Shown piece after piece: positions 1-12,195 of a stretch of DNA of 64,000 bases. The notes beneath the pieces are model-generated. The model saw nothing but the letters and a program-made list of their open reading frames with translations. It was not told the origin of the DNA and did no database searches. The stretch is taken from NCBI GenBank assembly GCA_029641185.1, contig JAPWGK010000011.1:1178001-1242000 (forward strand). The letters run 5' to 3'. The stretch's first letter is position 1. Each line of letters opens with the position of its first letter. This DNA is from Pseudofabraea citricarpa (Eukaryota; Ascomycota; Leotiomycetes; Helotiales; Dermateaceae). The translations under genes and the position numbers were made by a program.

Positions 1-635
1 AATTGGGCCTGTAGCTCGGCAAAGTCGTCTGCGCCCTCGGGGAAGGCATAGGGGAGGTCTGGTGAAGGTCGGATGCAGCCGAGCTTCGAAGCGATGTCGT
101 GGATTACGGGCTGCCCTCTGTCGTTCATCTCAGGCTCCCCCAGATCCCACGACTCGTTATTCCGGATCATGGTGTACAGCTTCTGCACCGTCGCTATCAA
201 GGCGTACTGGGTGTTTTCCAAAACCTCGGCGTACCTGAAGCAGAAAAGAAAAGTCAGGAACAAGTCAGTCTTGAGGGAGAGAGAATCACTTACCCTCTCG
301 GTAATTGTTTGAACTCGGTCTTTTTCCTGCTTCCTGCTGTGCACACCAATCCGTCGTCCTTACATCTCTTGCAGGGTGATTCTCCGTCACACTGGGTAAT
401 TATTAGTACAATTGGAGGAAAAAGAAGAAATCAAGTGACCACCTACCTTGGTCTTCTTCATTCGACACCTCTCGCATGCCTTCCATACTCTCTTGTGCCG
501 GCCGTCAATTATTACCGCGCCGTGATCATGCGACGAGCTGGATCTTTTGGAAGTGCGATGTGTTGTTTTGGAGTTTGCGAGCTTCGATCTCCGGTTGGAA
601 TGGTCCTCCATGGGAGGCGTCGGTAATCCAGACAT
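1..635 (-). CDS. Zn(II)2Cys6 transcription factor, N-terminal part
   Basis: This is the 5' part of a fungal binuclear zinc-cluster regulator; the gene runs off the left edge. Three exons join in frame: 635-447, 391-294 and 234 to the edge, with GT..AG introns. The first intron sits inside the zinc cluster. After splicing the spacing is C-x2-C-x6-C-x5-C-x2-C-x6-C (about residues 54, 57, 64, 70, 73, 80), the exact Zn2Cys6 pattern, followed by a basic linker. The start at 633-635 gives MSGLPTPPMED; frame upstream of it is low-complexity leader sequence. The protein should bind DNA in the nucleus. The C-terminal regulatory domain lies outside the window, so targets cannot be inferred. The unusually long gene-free stretch upstream could be its 5' regulatory region. 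The family is certain; the specific orthologue is not recognised. Confidence 0.88.
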
Positions 636-3600
636 TTGATGCGCGTAGTGGAACAAAATGCGAGCGAGCAGAAGTAGTCGAGGATGATAAAGCGAGCGAG
701 CAATCAGTCGTCCAGCCGAGTAAAAGTAAAAATAAAAATCAACAATGACCAAGCACACACACGCGCGCAGGGAGAAATAAAAAAGTGTCGAGGTGTGAGG
801 TCAGCTTAGTCGTGATATAATGGAAGCCAGATGGAAAGTCCGTGGAAGGGTTCACACATCCAATTAACTACGTCAATGCTGGTCGGTAGAGCTCTCTCTC
901 AAACGCACGCCCTACACTGATCGATCAAATCGGGCTTTGGTCGGGAAAGTGCTGGAGATAAGTAAGGCTGTTCGTTTGTAGCAGATGGGCTCGAGCCAGA
1001 TGTGGTTACGCCAGGAATCCTTGGGGTCGGCGAGTTGGTTAACCCCGAGTCTTACGAAATACGCTTCACCTGCGCCGAGCGGATTTAGGTCCCCTGAACA
1101 AACAAAAGTGCTGGACACTAACGGCTCAGCGAAGTCGATGTGGAATTGTACGTTGATTTGTATGTAATGCGGTTTTGGTTGTGAAGCTCGATGAGAATAG
1201 TAGTGTGGGAGGTGGTGGTTGTAGTCGTGTGGTGAAGGTGAGAGTGAGTGAGTTATTATGGTTGGGTGGGTAGAGTAAGTCAAGTCAAGTCAGGTCAGAC
1301 AGACTGGCAAAGAGAAGTTGGGATATTTCTGGAATAAGAGCAAAAGAGCATCAACTGAGGCGCCAGGGAGAGAGAGTGGAGTTGACGTGGTCTAAGTATT
1401 ATCTGCGGTAGGCTATGTCTGGTCATGGTCGACGGAGTCTTCTGTGGTTTGCTTACCGTACCGTAGGCTCGGATGCCGCAGACCTTGCTTACACCGATTA
1501 CCTTGAGGTACAAATTGTGAAAGGGAAAAACCGAAGAGCGAGCTGGGATCTGGAAAGCTAACAGGCGCTGGGCATCGACATGGATGATGAGGGGGGGTGG
1601 AAGGGTGAAGGGTGAAGGGGGGGGGAAAGCATCCACAGCACACACCTCACTCACACTCACATTGAGTCCCGCTTCCAGGGGTGCATCGGATTAGATCATC
1701 ACTCTATTACCATCTTCTTCTGCCTCTGCCTCTGCCTCTGACGCCCACGATCCTCACGAGCCCCACGAAAGGGACATCAAGGAGACCGAGGCCCTGCAAA
1801 TCCCAGCAAATCCCAAGAAAACCCAGCAGACCCAGCCGACCGCACTGCACATTTCCTTAAGCTTCTGCTCGCGTCCGAAGAGCATGGCATGGGGGAATAA
1901 TGGCAACCAGCAGCCAGCAGCAGAGGGCCCAGGGATGGAGGTCCTAACAGAGTTTCTGTCAATGCACCACCGCACCAGGAGCTCCTTTCTCTCGTTTGAT
2001 CGTTTGATACCGTACAGCATCATTCGATAGCATCCTGTGACGTCGTTTTGTCTTTCTGGTCACCATGGCGGGCTCTGCTTTCGCAAAATCGTGTTTGGGC
2101 ATCTCGCTCTGCACCAGCAGCACCGAAGCTCGACTTTTCCACCATGCTATTCTAATTCTGCTCTCCCCAACATGACTGATACTGGGTTGCGTAAAACAAC
2201 GCCTCTCCGTCCTGCTAGTGAGCTATGTGGTATGTGGCCGCCCTGAGTGGAGGTGGAGGATGTCTACAACGCATAGCTTGATGTCTCTTGCCTACATCCC
2301 AACCCCGCCCCTCAGCAAATGGCAGAACAAGGCGGACGCATCCCCTATTGCGACTTGGGTCTCCCGTGATAAAAGCATAATTATATCACTTGTTTGCTGG
2401 CAGCTTGGACGCAGCATCCTCTTGGGGGTTTGTTTTTTGGTCTCTTTGCGATTTGGCCGTTGCTTCCTGGCAGTGCTCTCAGCATCTCGCTTTGGGATCT
2501 TGGGATGCTTGGCGCCACGGGGGAGAATAAGAAAAAAAATGGGAAACATGCAGACAGAGCAAACAAACAAGGACGACGCGGTTCAAGATTGATTCCCTCG
2601 GTCGGGACGGTTGAGGAGTCATTAAGATTGTGGCTCTTCTGATATTATCATCAGGAGCGCGCCATTGTGCCCATCCGTGATGGTATTCGACTCATGCTGA
2701 GTCGAGGAAGCTGGTCCGTCGTCGGGCTCGTGCATCGGTGAACAGTCAGCAAACATGATGATTATTTTCATCATCTCCAAGCACCAAATTAAACCCAGGA
2801 CCCGTTCCTCGACATGGATGGGGGCGGCTTTCGGCCGATACTCTGGTTCGTGGTACCGCCTAATTTCTGGATCCTCTGGGGCTTACGATTCTTACGATAT
2901 ACGGCCGGAAGGGCCCCCTTTTCTTCGCTCGAGCTGAGATGGATGGTCGTGTACCACCGTCCTTTATTTAAATAACAAAGGGCTGAGCAAGGATGCTGCT
3001 CACGACTGATTGATTCTTGCTCGAGGAGCACGCAGGGTCAGCACCGTACGGTAGCGAGTGCGAGCGAGTTCCTCACTTTCTCTCTGTACGCAAGCGAGAA
3101 CTCGAGCTCGAACTCGCATCGCTATCACAGGCAGCTCCGTATTGGGCTGCATCATTGGATTGGTCATCCTGGCTCGGTCGATGAAAATCTCTCATGGCAG
3201 ATTCTTCTCCTCTCCTCAGATAGCGCACAGTGCACACGCATCTCGATTGATCTCCTCGCCGCATGCCATTTGTCACCCAATGTCCAATATCCAACATCGG
3301 CCGCCATGTGGTTCCCCGACCGAGAGGCAGCATGAGGATGATACAGTAAGCAAACAACAGAGCGGCACCACCCCTGCTGCACATCAGGGTCCCTCCCCCC
3401 ATCGGCCGGGGCCTCGAATCTATCTCTTTTGGGAGGTGGGAGTGGAATCATGCATGCGATGCAGAGGAGCGACTCATGTATCTGAGATTCTGAGGATGGG
3501 CATGGTGGTGATGATGCAAGACAGACAAACATTTCTACATTCTTGCAGCGACGATCAAGCTTTTCACGGGGGGGGAGGGGGGCCCAAGTGTGATGAATGC

Positions 3601-5097
3601 AGCCAGCAGCCAACAGCCAACAGCCAACGGCCGCTATCAGCATTGTTTGTGTGTTTGCCTGAAAAGACAACCGAGCACTGACTGCACTGTACTTGAGATT
3701 CATAGTACTCCAATTTCCCTGCACATGTACTGTATGTACATATCCTTCCAGACTAAACCCCTCGCAGACTCATGTTTTTCTAGAAGGCCACAAGCGGAAG
3801 ATGAGCAGTCGTGCAAGTGGCTCCTTATCACCGATAGGGCAGAAATTTACAAGGATCTGCCAGTAGCTGCCGGAAGACCCAAGCATCCGACCCGGCTCCC
3901 ACATCCGAATGCAAAATCATAATTCAGCATGGGAGCTTAGCATCGAGTATCACCATCATCATGGTCATGGTATGGTCATGGTCATGGTTGCTATATCCAC
4001 ATTTGAGCCTCTTCTCCATCATCCATTCCTACCGCATCAGCAGGTTCTATGACGTGGAGGTCCCGAGGAATATGTCGTCGTCCGACCTGGCCTAGACCAT
4101 GCCCCAAGAGAATGTTTAACTCTAAATCTTCTGATACCGTATGTACAGTAAGTAAATACATGGGCCGGGGGAGAGGGAGGAGGGGGGAGGGGAAAGATGC
4201 AGCAATTCGTCGATACTGAGAGATGACAGATGGAGAGAGGACTGCCGAGCGGAATTCGCGCAGGCTGGGATAATTCTGGGATATTTCTGTATCTATCGAT
4301 GGAGTCGCATCAGCTGTTCCTGTTCCGCCGTTCTTCCCTCTTCAGTTCGTCTGATTGTTTGTCAACACGGCATTCGGGCTCGTCCGGCGGCCGCACACAG
4401 ATGATCAAAGGCATCCTCGGACCATCACAAAGCCCCGACTCCCTCCAGCGCTGTACTACGCTGTCGTCTCCCGTCGCTACAGGGCGGTTACCGCTACCGC
4501 TACGGCTACAGGGCTGCTACAGGGCTGCTACAGCGTCTCCAGGCCCCGACCTCCCTCGCCACAGCACCCACCCGCTCTTCCACTCACCCACGGCCGTCCG
4601 CGGTCTCCACGCTGCCTTTTTTGTTTGATTTTAACCTTTTCCTGAATTCCTGGTCCTCAAGCGATTCCCACGCAGAAAATGATAGACAGGTGATCCTCTG
4701 CTCCCCCCTCTCTCGTCACCTCTGCCGGCATCCATCCATCGAGCAGCTGTTTGCTTGATAGAGTTTCCGGTACAGGCCCCGTCGACCGTCCTGTCATGCA
4801 GTTTGTCTTATTATTATTATGTGACAAAATAGCGTCCCGCAAGCAAACAACCAGGGGAACCGCACCGTTACGCCCACCGCTTCGACTAGCAATACACACG
4901 CTGCTACGGCGGCAGAAAACATCTTCGTTCATTTCCACCCTGCTGCACATGATACCAATCACACACGACCATTCCGGGCGTCGCAACAGGCTGAAGCATA
5001 TGCACCTCGAGTCTCGAGTCTCGAGTCCTCGTCGATTGCGGTCGTACTTCGCACACATTATACGGTGGGCGACTGTACTGATGTACGGTCGGTCGAT

Positions 5098-5136
5098 GAT
5101 GCTCAGATGCTCAGATGCTCAGATGCCCAGATGCGG
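5098..5136. repeat. 8-bp tandem repeat (CTCAGATG)
   Basis: The unit CTCAGATG is repeated about four times, the last copy diverged to CCCAGATG. It lies in noncoding sequence and is probably slippage-derived. Confidence 0.75.
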
Positions 5137-8100
5137 TCGGTCGTATTCGTTTCTACCCCAGAATCCAGATCGTGGTGCAGCTGCCAAGCGGCTTGGGTGG
5201 TGTCCTTGATTCCTTGGTCGGTCCCCATGCGGCAAGCACTCGTGGCTCAGCCTATTTCGTTGCGTGGTCGTCGCTGATCTCCCGCCGCGTTTCGGTGCAA
5301 CGACAACGACAAGAGCAGCAGCACCTGACATGTTGGATATTTGGGTGCGAATCAATCATTGCCAAGCGCATTGGCAAGGAGCGGCGCCAGGAAATTCGGA
5401 CGCCAGCCTTTTCCGCCGCCGTATCGGATCCCGAGAGCATGATTCTTCTTCCATCGCCATGCCATGTCCATGGGAGATTGCGCTCGAATCAACAATGCTG
5501 CCCAGCCTTGGAATCATACTGTATTCCACGTCGACCAAGGCCCCATAGGCAGACGGAGTATCGCAACGGCATTCCAATAACTGGGACAGTACGGACTGAC
5601 CTGATTGACTTTCTCATCACTCAAGCCTTGACAGCATGGCTCCGTTCCAGTCCAGTGCAAAGTGCAAGGTTCAGCCATTTACATCTACCATCGGAGACTT
5701 TCTGCCGCGAGGGAGCACTACATCGCACACTTACAGCACACTTACAGACGACTACAGTACGCGATGCGGGCCAAAGTTGCCCCAACTCCATCTTCAAACA
5801 AGACTCGGCCCTCCATGGGTCATCATTGTCGCCGATGCGCGAGAGGAAAACCGCCGTTGGCTGGTGCACCATCTGTACCTGTCTTGTGCCACACTGCCAC
5901 CGTACACAACCCATATCGACTCTTGTCAAACCATGCCACACGCGTTCGTTACCTTACCCCACGTTGGCGCCGTGTCGACCTATCATCAGGGTAGGCAGCC
6001 GCCAATCGTGTGCTCCTTCTCGAAAAACAAGAACGTGGAGCAGCATCTCGACGTCTTGACTCTGGATGCTCTGCAGGCGGTGCACACTAGTCGCCCAGAG
6101 CTATTCTAGATTCCACATCGAGTTCTAACGTGGTCTTTCGCTCTGCTAGTGCCAAGCACCGTCGGCGAAGTAGCAAGACATTTGCTGACAGCCAAACGAT
6201 CAACACGTGTGTCAGAGGCATCAAAGTCAATTGCTGTTAAGCGTTCGGAGAATCTATTCTCTTCCTCGTCCGCATTAGGACCGTCCATCACCAGCCACCG
6301 GCGGTAATAATGTCCCAAAGGTAAGTGACAGCCTGAAGCCAACGGCGAGCTCAGAAGCGAGATGAGTGGTTCCTGTCGGTCTGTCAGCATAAGCTTTGCA
6401 GAATACCACCTTGGGTTACTCCAACTTGGCACATCACAGATCGTCACCGCAATGCCACTCAGCATATGGGAGGCTAGATTGAAGACTACTGCACGCTGCT
6501 GTGTTTGCCACGAGCCTACCTAAGCTTGCCATCAGCCAAACCCCCAACAACCAGGAATTTTACGTTGGTGGTGGATTTGGCCTGATGATTCCTCACCCCC
6601 AGCCACCAGGACACAACGTGACGAGGCCGTCTTGAGCTTAGGGTTTCTCGTTGAGTCAAATCCCTCCCCTCATTTCGTTGCTCGCCGATCAATCTGTGGG
6701 CGAGGGGGGTCGCTGATAGAGCGCGGGCGAGGGTGGTGATCGTCGAGGTCGCCGGGACACGCAACGCCACAAGCCCACAGACGTGGTTACGGTTCTTACT
6801 CAGCTGAGCTGAGCTTCAAAGCGCCACGCTATCGACGTGGGAAGCTCTAAGCCTGCGAGTGCAAGAGGGTCAAGATTCGGGTGCGGCGACCATTGATCTT
6901 CGACGGGTCGCTTGATGCCCGGTAAGAGTCCGATTGGCATTCTTTACGATTCCTTCGACGCGGACGGCACAGTAACTGGATTCTCAGCCTTCTTCTCATC
7001 TCAGCATCTATATGCGTGTTCATCTTTATTCTGCTTGTTTCTAAAAACTCATGCTCGAGGGACGAAAGGTACCCGACCGCTGCCCAAGTGTGCGAGGGCG
7101 GTTCATGATTGATGAACCTGAGTCCCTCCGTAGCAAGTCAACGACGAGGCAGTTTGAGCGGAAATTATCAAAGTGGTAGGAATGAAGCTTTCTGTCGCAC
7201 ATGCCAGGCGAAAAGTAAGCTGCGGCACACCATGGAAGTCTTCCCAAAGATGGGGGGGCAGTACGTACAACACAACTGTATCGTTCTCCTCTCCGTGGTA
7301 TTGGTACACTAGCTTGCGCTCGGTCTTAGCGCTATTGTCTTCAGTCAAGAGGAAGCTACCAAGTTCTCGATTGTGGGTTTTCCAACCGTATTGTTAAGAG
7401 TATTTTCGAGAACGAAATATCAACATCGGCATCAGCATCTAAGCGTCCGACTAACATCTTTCAGGTGGCAGGTGTGGATATTTGCTTTGCGTTGCAATAT
7501 GCCGTACCCGCTTTAGCTGACTGTGCTGATTAGCATACATACAGAATCAGTCGTTCTGTTACATTGCATTGCATTAATTACGTCTACCTATCTGCCTCTT
7601 TCTGTCTCTCTATCTGTTACACACCGCAAGAGGTTGTGGAAAAGTCAGTGTACCACTGTCGATCGGTACGCGTATCCTGTCCAACCTATGACTGCGGTCA
7701 CGGTAGTCGACCACAGATGATGCGAATCCCCGTCTCGCGTATGCGGGTTTTTTACATCATTTTTATTTGCAGATGTGCAACAAACCGCTTCCCTTTTAGT
7801 CATTGCCCAGGTTCAGGTCGGGTAAGGTTATTTCTGTTGGCTGTCGGGGCTCTAGAGAGCACAGGCGGGGATGCGTGTGGCTTATTTATATACCTTCGGA
7901 AGGCATTTGTATTATTACGGCGGAAGTAAGTAAGTGATGGCGGGTTACTGCGCTTGGCGATTCCGGAGGAATGCTCGTTTTTTTATTTTGTTTTTTTGTT
8001 TCTCTCTTACTTTTCCGTCTACCTTGACATATAGCGTTTTATCGCTCTCGTGGTGGGTTTTTAGCTTTCGCTTTGCTGGATTTGCCTTTGGGATTCGTGT

Positions 8101-8257
8101 GCGTGTTTTATTAGATGGGGATGGATCACATGTGATATTGAACTATCGTACCGAGGGATTTTATGTTTCTTCTCTCGCGGCATTATATCTGCGTTTCTTC
8201 GTCTCTGCTACCCTTATCATATGCCCCTTCGACTCGGAGTCTTTTTTTCTTTTTCTT

Positions 8258-8281
8258 TTATTTTTTTTTTTTTTTTTTTTG
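8258..8281. repeat. poly(T) tract
   Basis: A nearly uninterrupted run of T in a T-rich stretch. No gene is attached to it. It could be a homopolymer expansion or the tail of an old minus-strand retrocopy, but no parent sequence is visible. Confidence 0.6.
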
Positions 8282-8918
8282 GAAAATAATCTTTATAGCT
8301 GCGTATATAGGCGCTCTCTAGATGCATCTGTATTTACAGGATGATTTCCTACCCGTGCGAGTCTCTGCTCCCTCAGAACATCCTCAGATCTTTCTAGGCA
8401 GGGTATTCATAGTCGTCTCCCTGCTTCTGACTCGATAGCTTTCCTTCCCCAGCTTTCTGTCGTCTCTGCGTGTCAACCAGCGCCTCAAGGCGCAATCGTC
8501 ACACTCCGCGCAGGTTCTTGCTGATATCGCTCCCTGCACCTCGGCGGACACTGCTGTATCCTCCAGTACATCCAGGAACACAGAGTTGCAGTTCTGTAGT
8601 TGTTGACCGACCTCCTTTTCCCTTGTCGTACTCCTGTTCGTCCTTGTGCCACCCACGCCCCGAGGGGTCCTTATTCGCCCGCCCTCTGTTGCCCGAGCTT
8701 CTCAAGCCCCTATCTCCACGTTCGGTTCTCTCGACTTCGTGTCTAGGTTCTCTCGACTTCGCGTCTACGAGTACCCTTATGCCTATTATTACTCACCATC
8801 CCCGCCGTTTCTCCTCTCTTATATATAGACAGCGAAGGAGAATCCTGACAACGGGAGAACGACTGACAGCAGAATAGCTCTCTCTCGTCGACTGCGCTGG
8901 CCTGCGCGCGCGCGTGTG

Positions 8919-8958
8919 TGTGATGTGTGATATATGTGATATATGTGATATATGTGAT
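8919..8958. repeat. 9-bp tandem repeat (TGTGATATA-type)
   Basis: Three to four head-to-tail copies of a TGTGATATA-like unit, preceded by an alternating CG/TG stretch. Noncoding. Confidence 0.75.
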
Positions 8959-9516
8959 GAAGCGAGCATTGAATTTGGTAGAGAATCTTTTGACTTCTCC
9001 AGCCCATTGATCGATGCAATCCGCTAGTACCACGAGCAAAAAAGGTTTTTTTGCTGGAGGAATTGGATCAGGAAGTGCGGGTACATCAAATGGATTTTTC
9101 AGCCGCGTCTGCATCCGGACGGTCTGAGGCCCCATGCCTCATGCTCGGCTGAAGCATCATTCATAATGCGCATCCATCCGCTGCTCGAAGCGTTTGATCT
9201 TATCCTGACGTTGAGGCCGCAGCTACATATCGTCAATAGATGCTGCTATGCTCTGGGGGTGCCGTACTCGGCAGCCACGGACAAAGTAATATACCGTCAT
9301 CACAAGAATGGTCGTCGTGCCCAACCCGGTGCCGTCCTGTGAAGATTCGAGGATTCGACGATTCGAGGATTCACAACTTGACGCTCTTCGTCTCTCGTCC
9401 TCTCGGCCCTTGCGCGTTGGTTGGCTCATTTAGGGAGTGGGTGGGTGGATGAGGGAGGGGGGGACGGGGTCGGGCTGTTTGGAAGTCGAGAGCAGAGGGG
9501 AAGAGAGGTAGGAGTG

Positions 9517-9518
<2 letters not shown>

Positions 9519-9548
<30 letters not shown>

Positions 9549-9613
9549 CTTCTTCTTCTTCTTCTTCTTCTTCTTCTTCTTCTTCTTCTTCTTCTTCTTC
9601 TTCTTCTTCTTCT
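9519..9613. repeat. (TTC)n microsatellite, about 31 units
   Basis: An uninterrupted TTC/GAA triplet array of about 95 bp lies in noncoding DNA. It yields artificial poly-Phe, poly-Lys and poly-Arg frames on both strands, which are not genes. A pure polypyrimidine/polypurine tract of this length can adopt triplex structure and is expected to vary in length between strains. Confidence 0.95.
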
Positions 9614-9850
9614 CAACCTCTCTTTCTCTCCCTCTTTTTTGCTTCTGGAAATGGCTATTTGGAGCCCGCATCACTGTCCCTGTGCTTATGTCTTCGGTGC
9701 GGTCAGCATTCTTCCTGTTTCGCATCACCTGCGTTGGGAGATGAGGCGTGTTGGGTCTGCAGAACAGCGAGCGGGAACCTGTGCTGTGGCTCGTTGGGAG
9801 AATGCTTCTCTTTTTTCCTTTTCTTCCTTCTTTCTTTCTTCGTGGCTGTG

Positions 9851-9880
9851 GTGAGAGGTGAGAGGTGAGAGGTGAGAGGG
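9851..9880. repeat. GTGAGAG tandem repeat
   Basis: Four head-to-tail copies of GTGAGAG in a purine-rich stretch. Noncoding. Confidence 0.75.
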
Positions 9881-10361
9881 CGGGGAGTATAGAATGGAGA
9901 CGTTTATGTAGGGATCTGTACGGGGGTTTTCTTTTTCTTCTTTCTTTTTTTTCTCTCGATTTTTTGAGAGAGTGTGAGGTGATGGGTGAGATATGTGAAG
10001 CGAGAGAGAGGGGGGTGGGCTGGAAAGATTGAAGAGCGTATCGTATATAAGTTCCGCATGAGATTTGTAGGGACTCGGGATTCTTGGAACGGTGCTTGCT
10101 TGGTTCGGATTCTCAGATCCGTCTTTTGTCGTTTTCTCCTCTTCCCTTTTCGTCTCCGTCTAGAGGCGCGGAAGTTTCCTTCTTGGCTTCTTGAGCTATG
10201 CCATCCTTCGATTATCGAGTTTACATCAATGAGAATACAAACTAGCAGATTAGATGAAGCCTTGACATGTCTTTCTCGTCGCCTATATATACTCTCTTGA
10301 TCGAATGGCTGGCTGGATCTTTATTCTAGTTGTACCTCTCCGCCTGACAGCAGCAGACTAC

Positions 10362-10371
10362 CTATATAATG
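10362..10371 (+). promoter_or_regulatory. TATA-like element upstream of 5S rRNA
   Basis: CTATATAATG lies about 25 bp before the 5S start. Filamentous-fungal 5S genes, for example in Neurospora, carry a TATA-like upstream element at this distance in addition to the internal control region, so this copy is likely transcribed. Confidence 0.55.
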
Positions 10372-10392
10372 CAACTTAACACCGTCACTCCC

Positions 10393-10511
10393 ACATACGA
10401 CCACAGACTGAGGAGAACTGGGCATCCCGTCCGCTCTGCCATACATAAGCCTCAGATCGGTAGATTAGTAGTTGGGTGGGTGACCACCAGCGAATACCTA
10501 CTGTTGTATGT
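10393..10511 (+). rRNA. 5S ribosomal RNA
   Basis: A complete 119-nt fungal 5S rRNA gene. The ends ACATACGAC and the terminal TGTTGTATGT pair to form helix I with one G-T wobble. The conserved core segments ATCCCGTCCGCTCT, TTAGTAGTTGGGT and GTGACCACCAGCGAAT are all present, and CTGAGG pairs with CCTCAG in the second arm. A T-run starts at the 3' end (about 10510-10521), as expected for RNA polymerase III termination. It stands alone, not in an rDNA array, consistent with dispersed 5S genes in filamentous ascomycetes. No base looks pseudogene-like. Confidence 0.96.
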
Positions 10512-10521
10512 TTTTTTTTTT
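10510..10521 (+). terminator. Pol III T-run terminator of 5S rRNA
   Basis: A run of T's immediately follows the mature 3' end of the 5S gene, the usual RNA polymerase III stop signal. Confidence 0.8.
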
Positions 10522-12195
10522 TGTTTTTTTGTTTTTGCTCGTTGGAGACGCGCGAGATGAGGGAGTGCGGAGGGAATATGAAAGTAACAGGAGAGAAACA
10601 CGTAGAAACTTTTGATAACTGATAGATCATCTTTAGGTTTCTGTTAATCGTAGGACTAAGAGAGATAAGTTTAAGAAGGCGTTTATATACTTGGAGGATG
10701 CTGTAAAATGCTTGGTGCGTCGTATCTCTAACTGTATTGTATAACTTGAGATAATAGACAGATTGACTTATACTTAGATCAAACTTATTCTCCTACCTAC
10801 TTTGTTTGCTAGAGAGCTTTACAGACCGGCGACTTATATTTGTATCAATCACTTCACGGGGAAGTGACCGGTTCGATTAAATGCTCTTATGGTATCCACT
10901 CTAAGTAGTTTGGGATTTGTAGCAAAGTGGCTGGTCTAATTTAACATCTCATGTGTGTACATTTTACCTTTTCATGTTTTCCAATTGATTTTCTCTTACT
11001 TCATATTCCTTTTTCGCAGTTTCCCTCCCTGTTGAATACACTATAGCTATTGAGGTTTAATAGTTGGAGCGAATATCAGAAGCCAGTTCCTTGAATTATT
11101 CGAGGTATACAAGTATTTTTAATTCCTTTCCGCCCTTTTGCTTTATCACTTGATACTGAGTGCAAGTCCAATTACAATAATTTTGTTTGTTTATAACTCT
11201 TTTCCAGTTGAACGGGCTCGACAACCATGATCTGAATGTTGATAACAAAACAAGAACTTTTTTCAACCCCAAGGATAATTCCAAATCATCCTCCTCGGAC
11301 ATCTCCCGTTCTTTCAAAATGAGAATCCACTTCTAAATCGTTCACCATCTCCCATCTCGATCTCAGATCCCCCAGCACCTCTACGAAAACCAATACCCAA
11401 CACCCAACAGCACACATGCTGCAAAACTCAAATCTTCTCACGATACCCGTACCAAGACTTTCACCCACTGCAGCATTCCCCAAACAAGCAAGAGGTATGT
11501 GAAGAGGCATGAGAATCATGGTTATCCTCCTTCTGCATGCAGACGGAAACACCCCCCACAGGGTCGGCGACAGAGCTAAGCGGGCGTAATTTTAGCCCCG
11601 ATTCACGATGCGACCAGGACACGAGATCTGATGTTTTTCTGGCTGAGCCATGTCCGATGATATCACGCGGCATTCAACCTCTGGCGCCTCGGTCGTGCTC
11701 GTGCTCGTGCATCCCACGTTCCTGAAGCGCTCTACCTTCTGCTTTGGAGGCTGGGCTTTTATTGGCGCTTGCGCTCAACGGTTCTTCCCGCGCGGAGTCG
11801 GTAGTCTGAAGGGTCTCTGTTCTTTTTATCCTTCAACCCAACACTCATGCGTGATTGATTGATTGATTGATTGATGGCGGGGTAGAGTGGTATGGGGGAT
11901 GATGAAGACTCTCGGGACTTGAAGAGCCGTCGACACTTTTGTTTGCTTTGGCTTTTGTGGTCCTGGTTGACGTCAGCTCTGTACTGCCTCATTCGTCCTG
12001 CTTACCTGCATATCCATCCAGTACGCGTCTGGATACCTGGTAGCTGTCTGTTGATCTACTTAAGTCGACCTCTAGATTCGCTCTCTGCGCATCCTCTCAT
12101 GAACTCTTCCTCTTTCTCTCTCCCCATTGCCGAATCTCTTCCCATTGCCAAACCCACTTGCTTTTGTTTTACTTGTTCTTTAGATTTATATCAAG
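10512..12195. other. gene-free stretch between 5S rRNA and FSH hydrolase
   Basis: I see no coding frame. There is a perfect 6-bp hairpin near 10850-10866 (CACTTC, loop ACGGG, GAAGTG), short GATT repeats near 11854-11873 and a pyrimidine-rich leader before the hydrolase start at 12196. Confidence 0.55.

Larger units (their letters stand above)
636..10392. other. long gene-free region with simple repeats
   Basis: No reading frame here has convincing protein character. The longest ones overlap each other in several frames and have Ser/Arg/His/Cys-rich, shadow-like composition. Base composition is ordinary rather than AT-rich, so this is not a decayed transposon block. It carries short tandem repeats near 3958-3988, 4490-4530, 5098-5136, 8919-8958, 9519-9613 and 9851-9880, and long pyrimidine-rich stretches from about 7500 to 10350. 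It may be an extended regulatory region, long untranslated leaders or noncoding transcription; nothing in the sequence decides among these. Confidence 0.6.

Noticed and set aside
3058..3724. Overlapping frames of 207 (+) and 186 (-) codons
   Set aside because: Both strands are open with no homology-like motifs; neither has intron or start context. Treated as shadows.
5115..6059. 314-codon open frame on the plus strand
   Set aside because: Composition is Ser/Arg/His/Cys-rich with no domain-like blocks, the other frames on both strands are also open, and it starts within a tandem repeat. It looks like chance openness in GC-rich noncoding DNA.
7934..8344. 136-codon Phe-rich frame on the plus strand
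   Set aside because: Phe richness comes from T-runs, including the poly(T) tract at 8258-8281.
9371..9744. Frames encoding poly-Arg, poly-Lys and poly-Phe
   Set aside because: They are direct translations of the TTC/GAA microsatellite in different phases.
10821..10895. tRNA-like GGTTCGATT near a hairpin
   Set aside because: The bases flanking the putative T-loop do not pair into a T-stem, and no acceptor or anticodon arm can be drawn.
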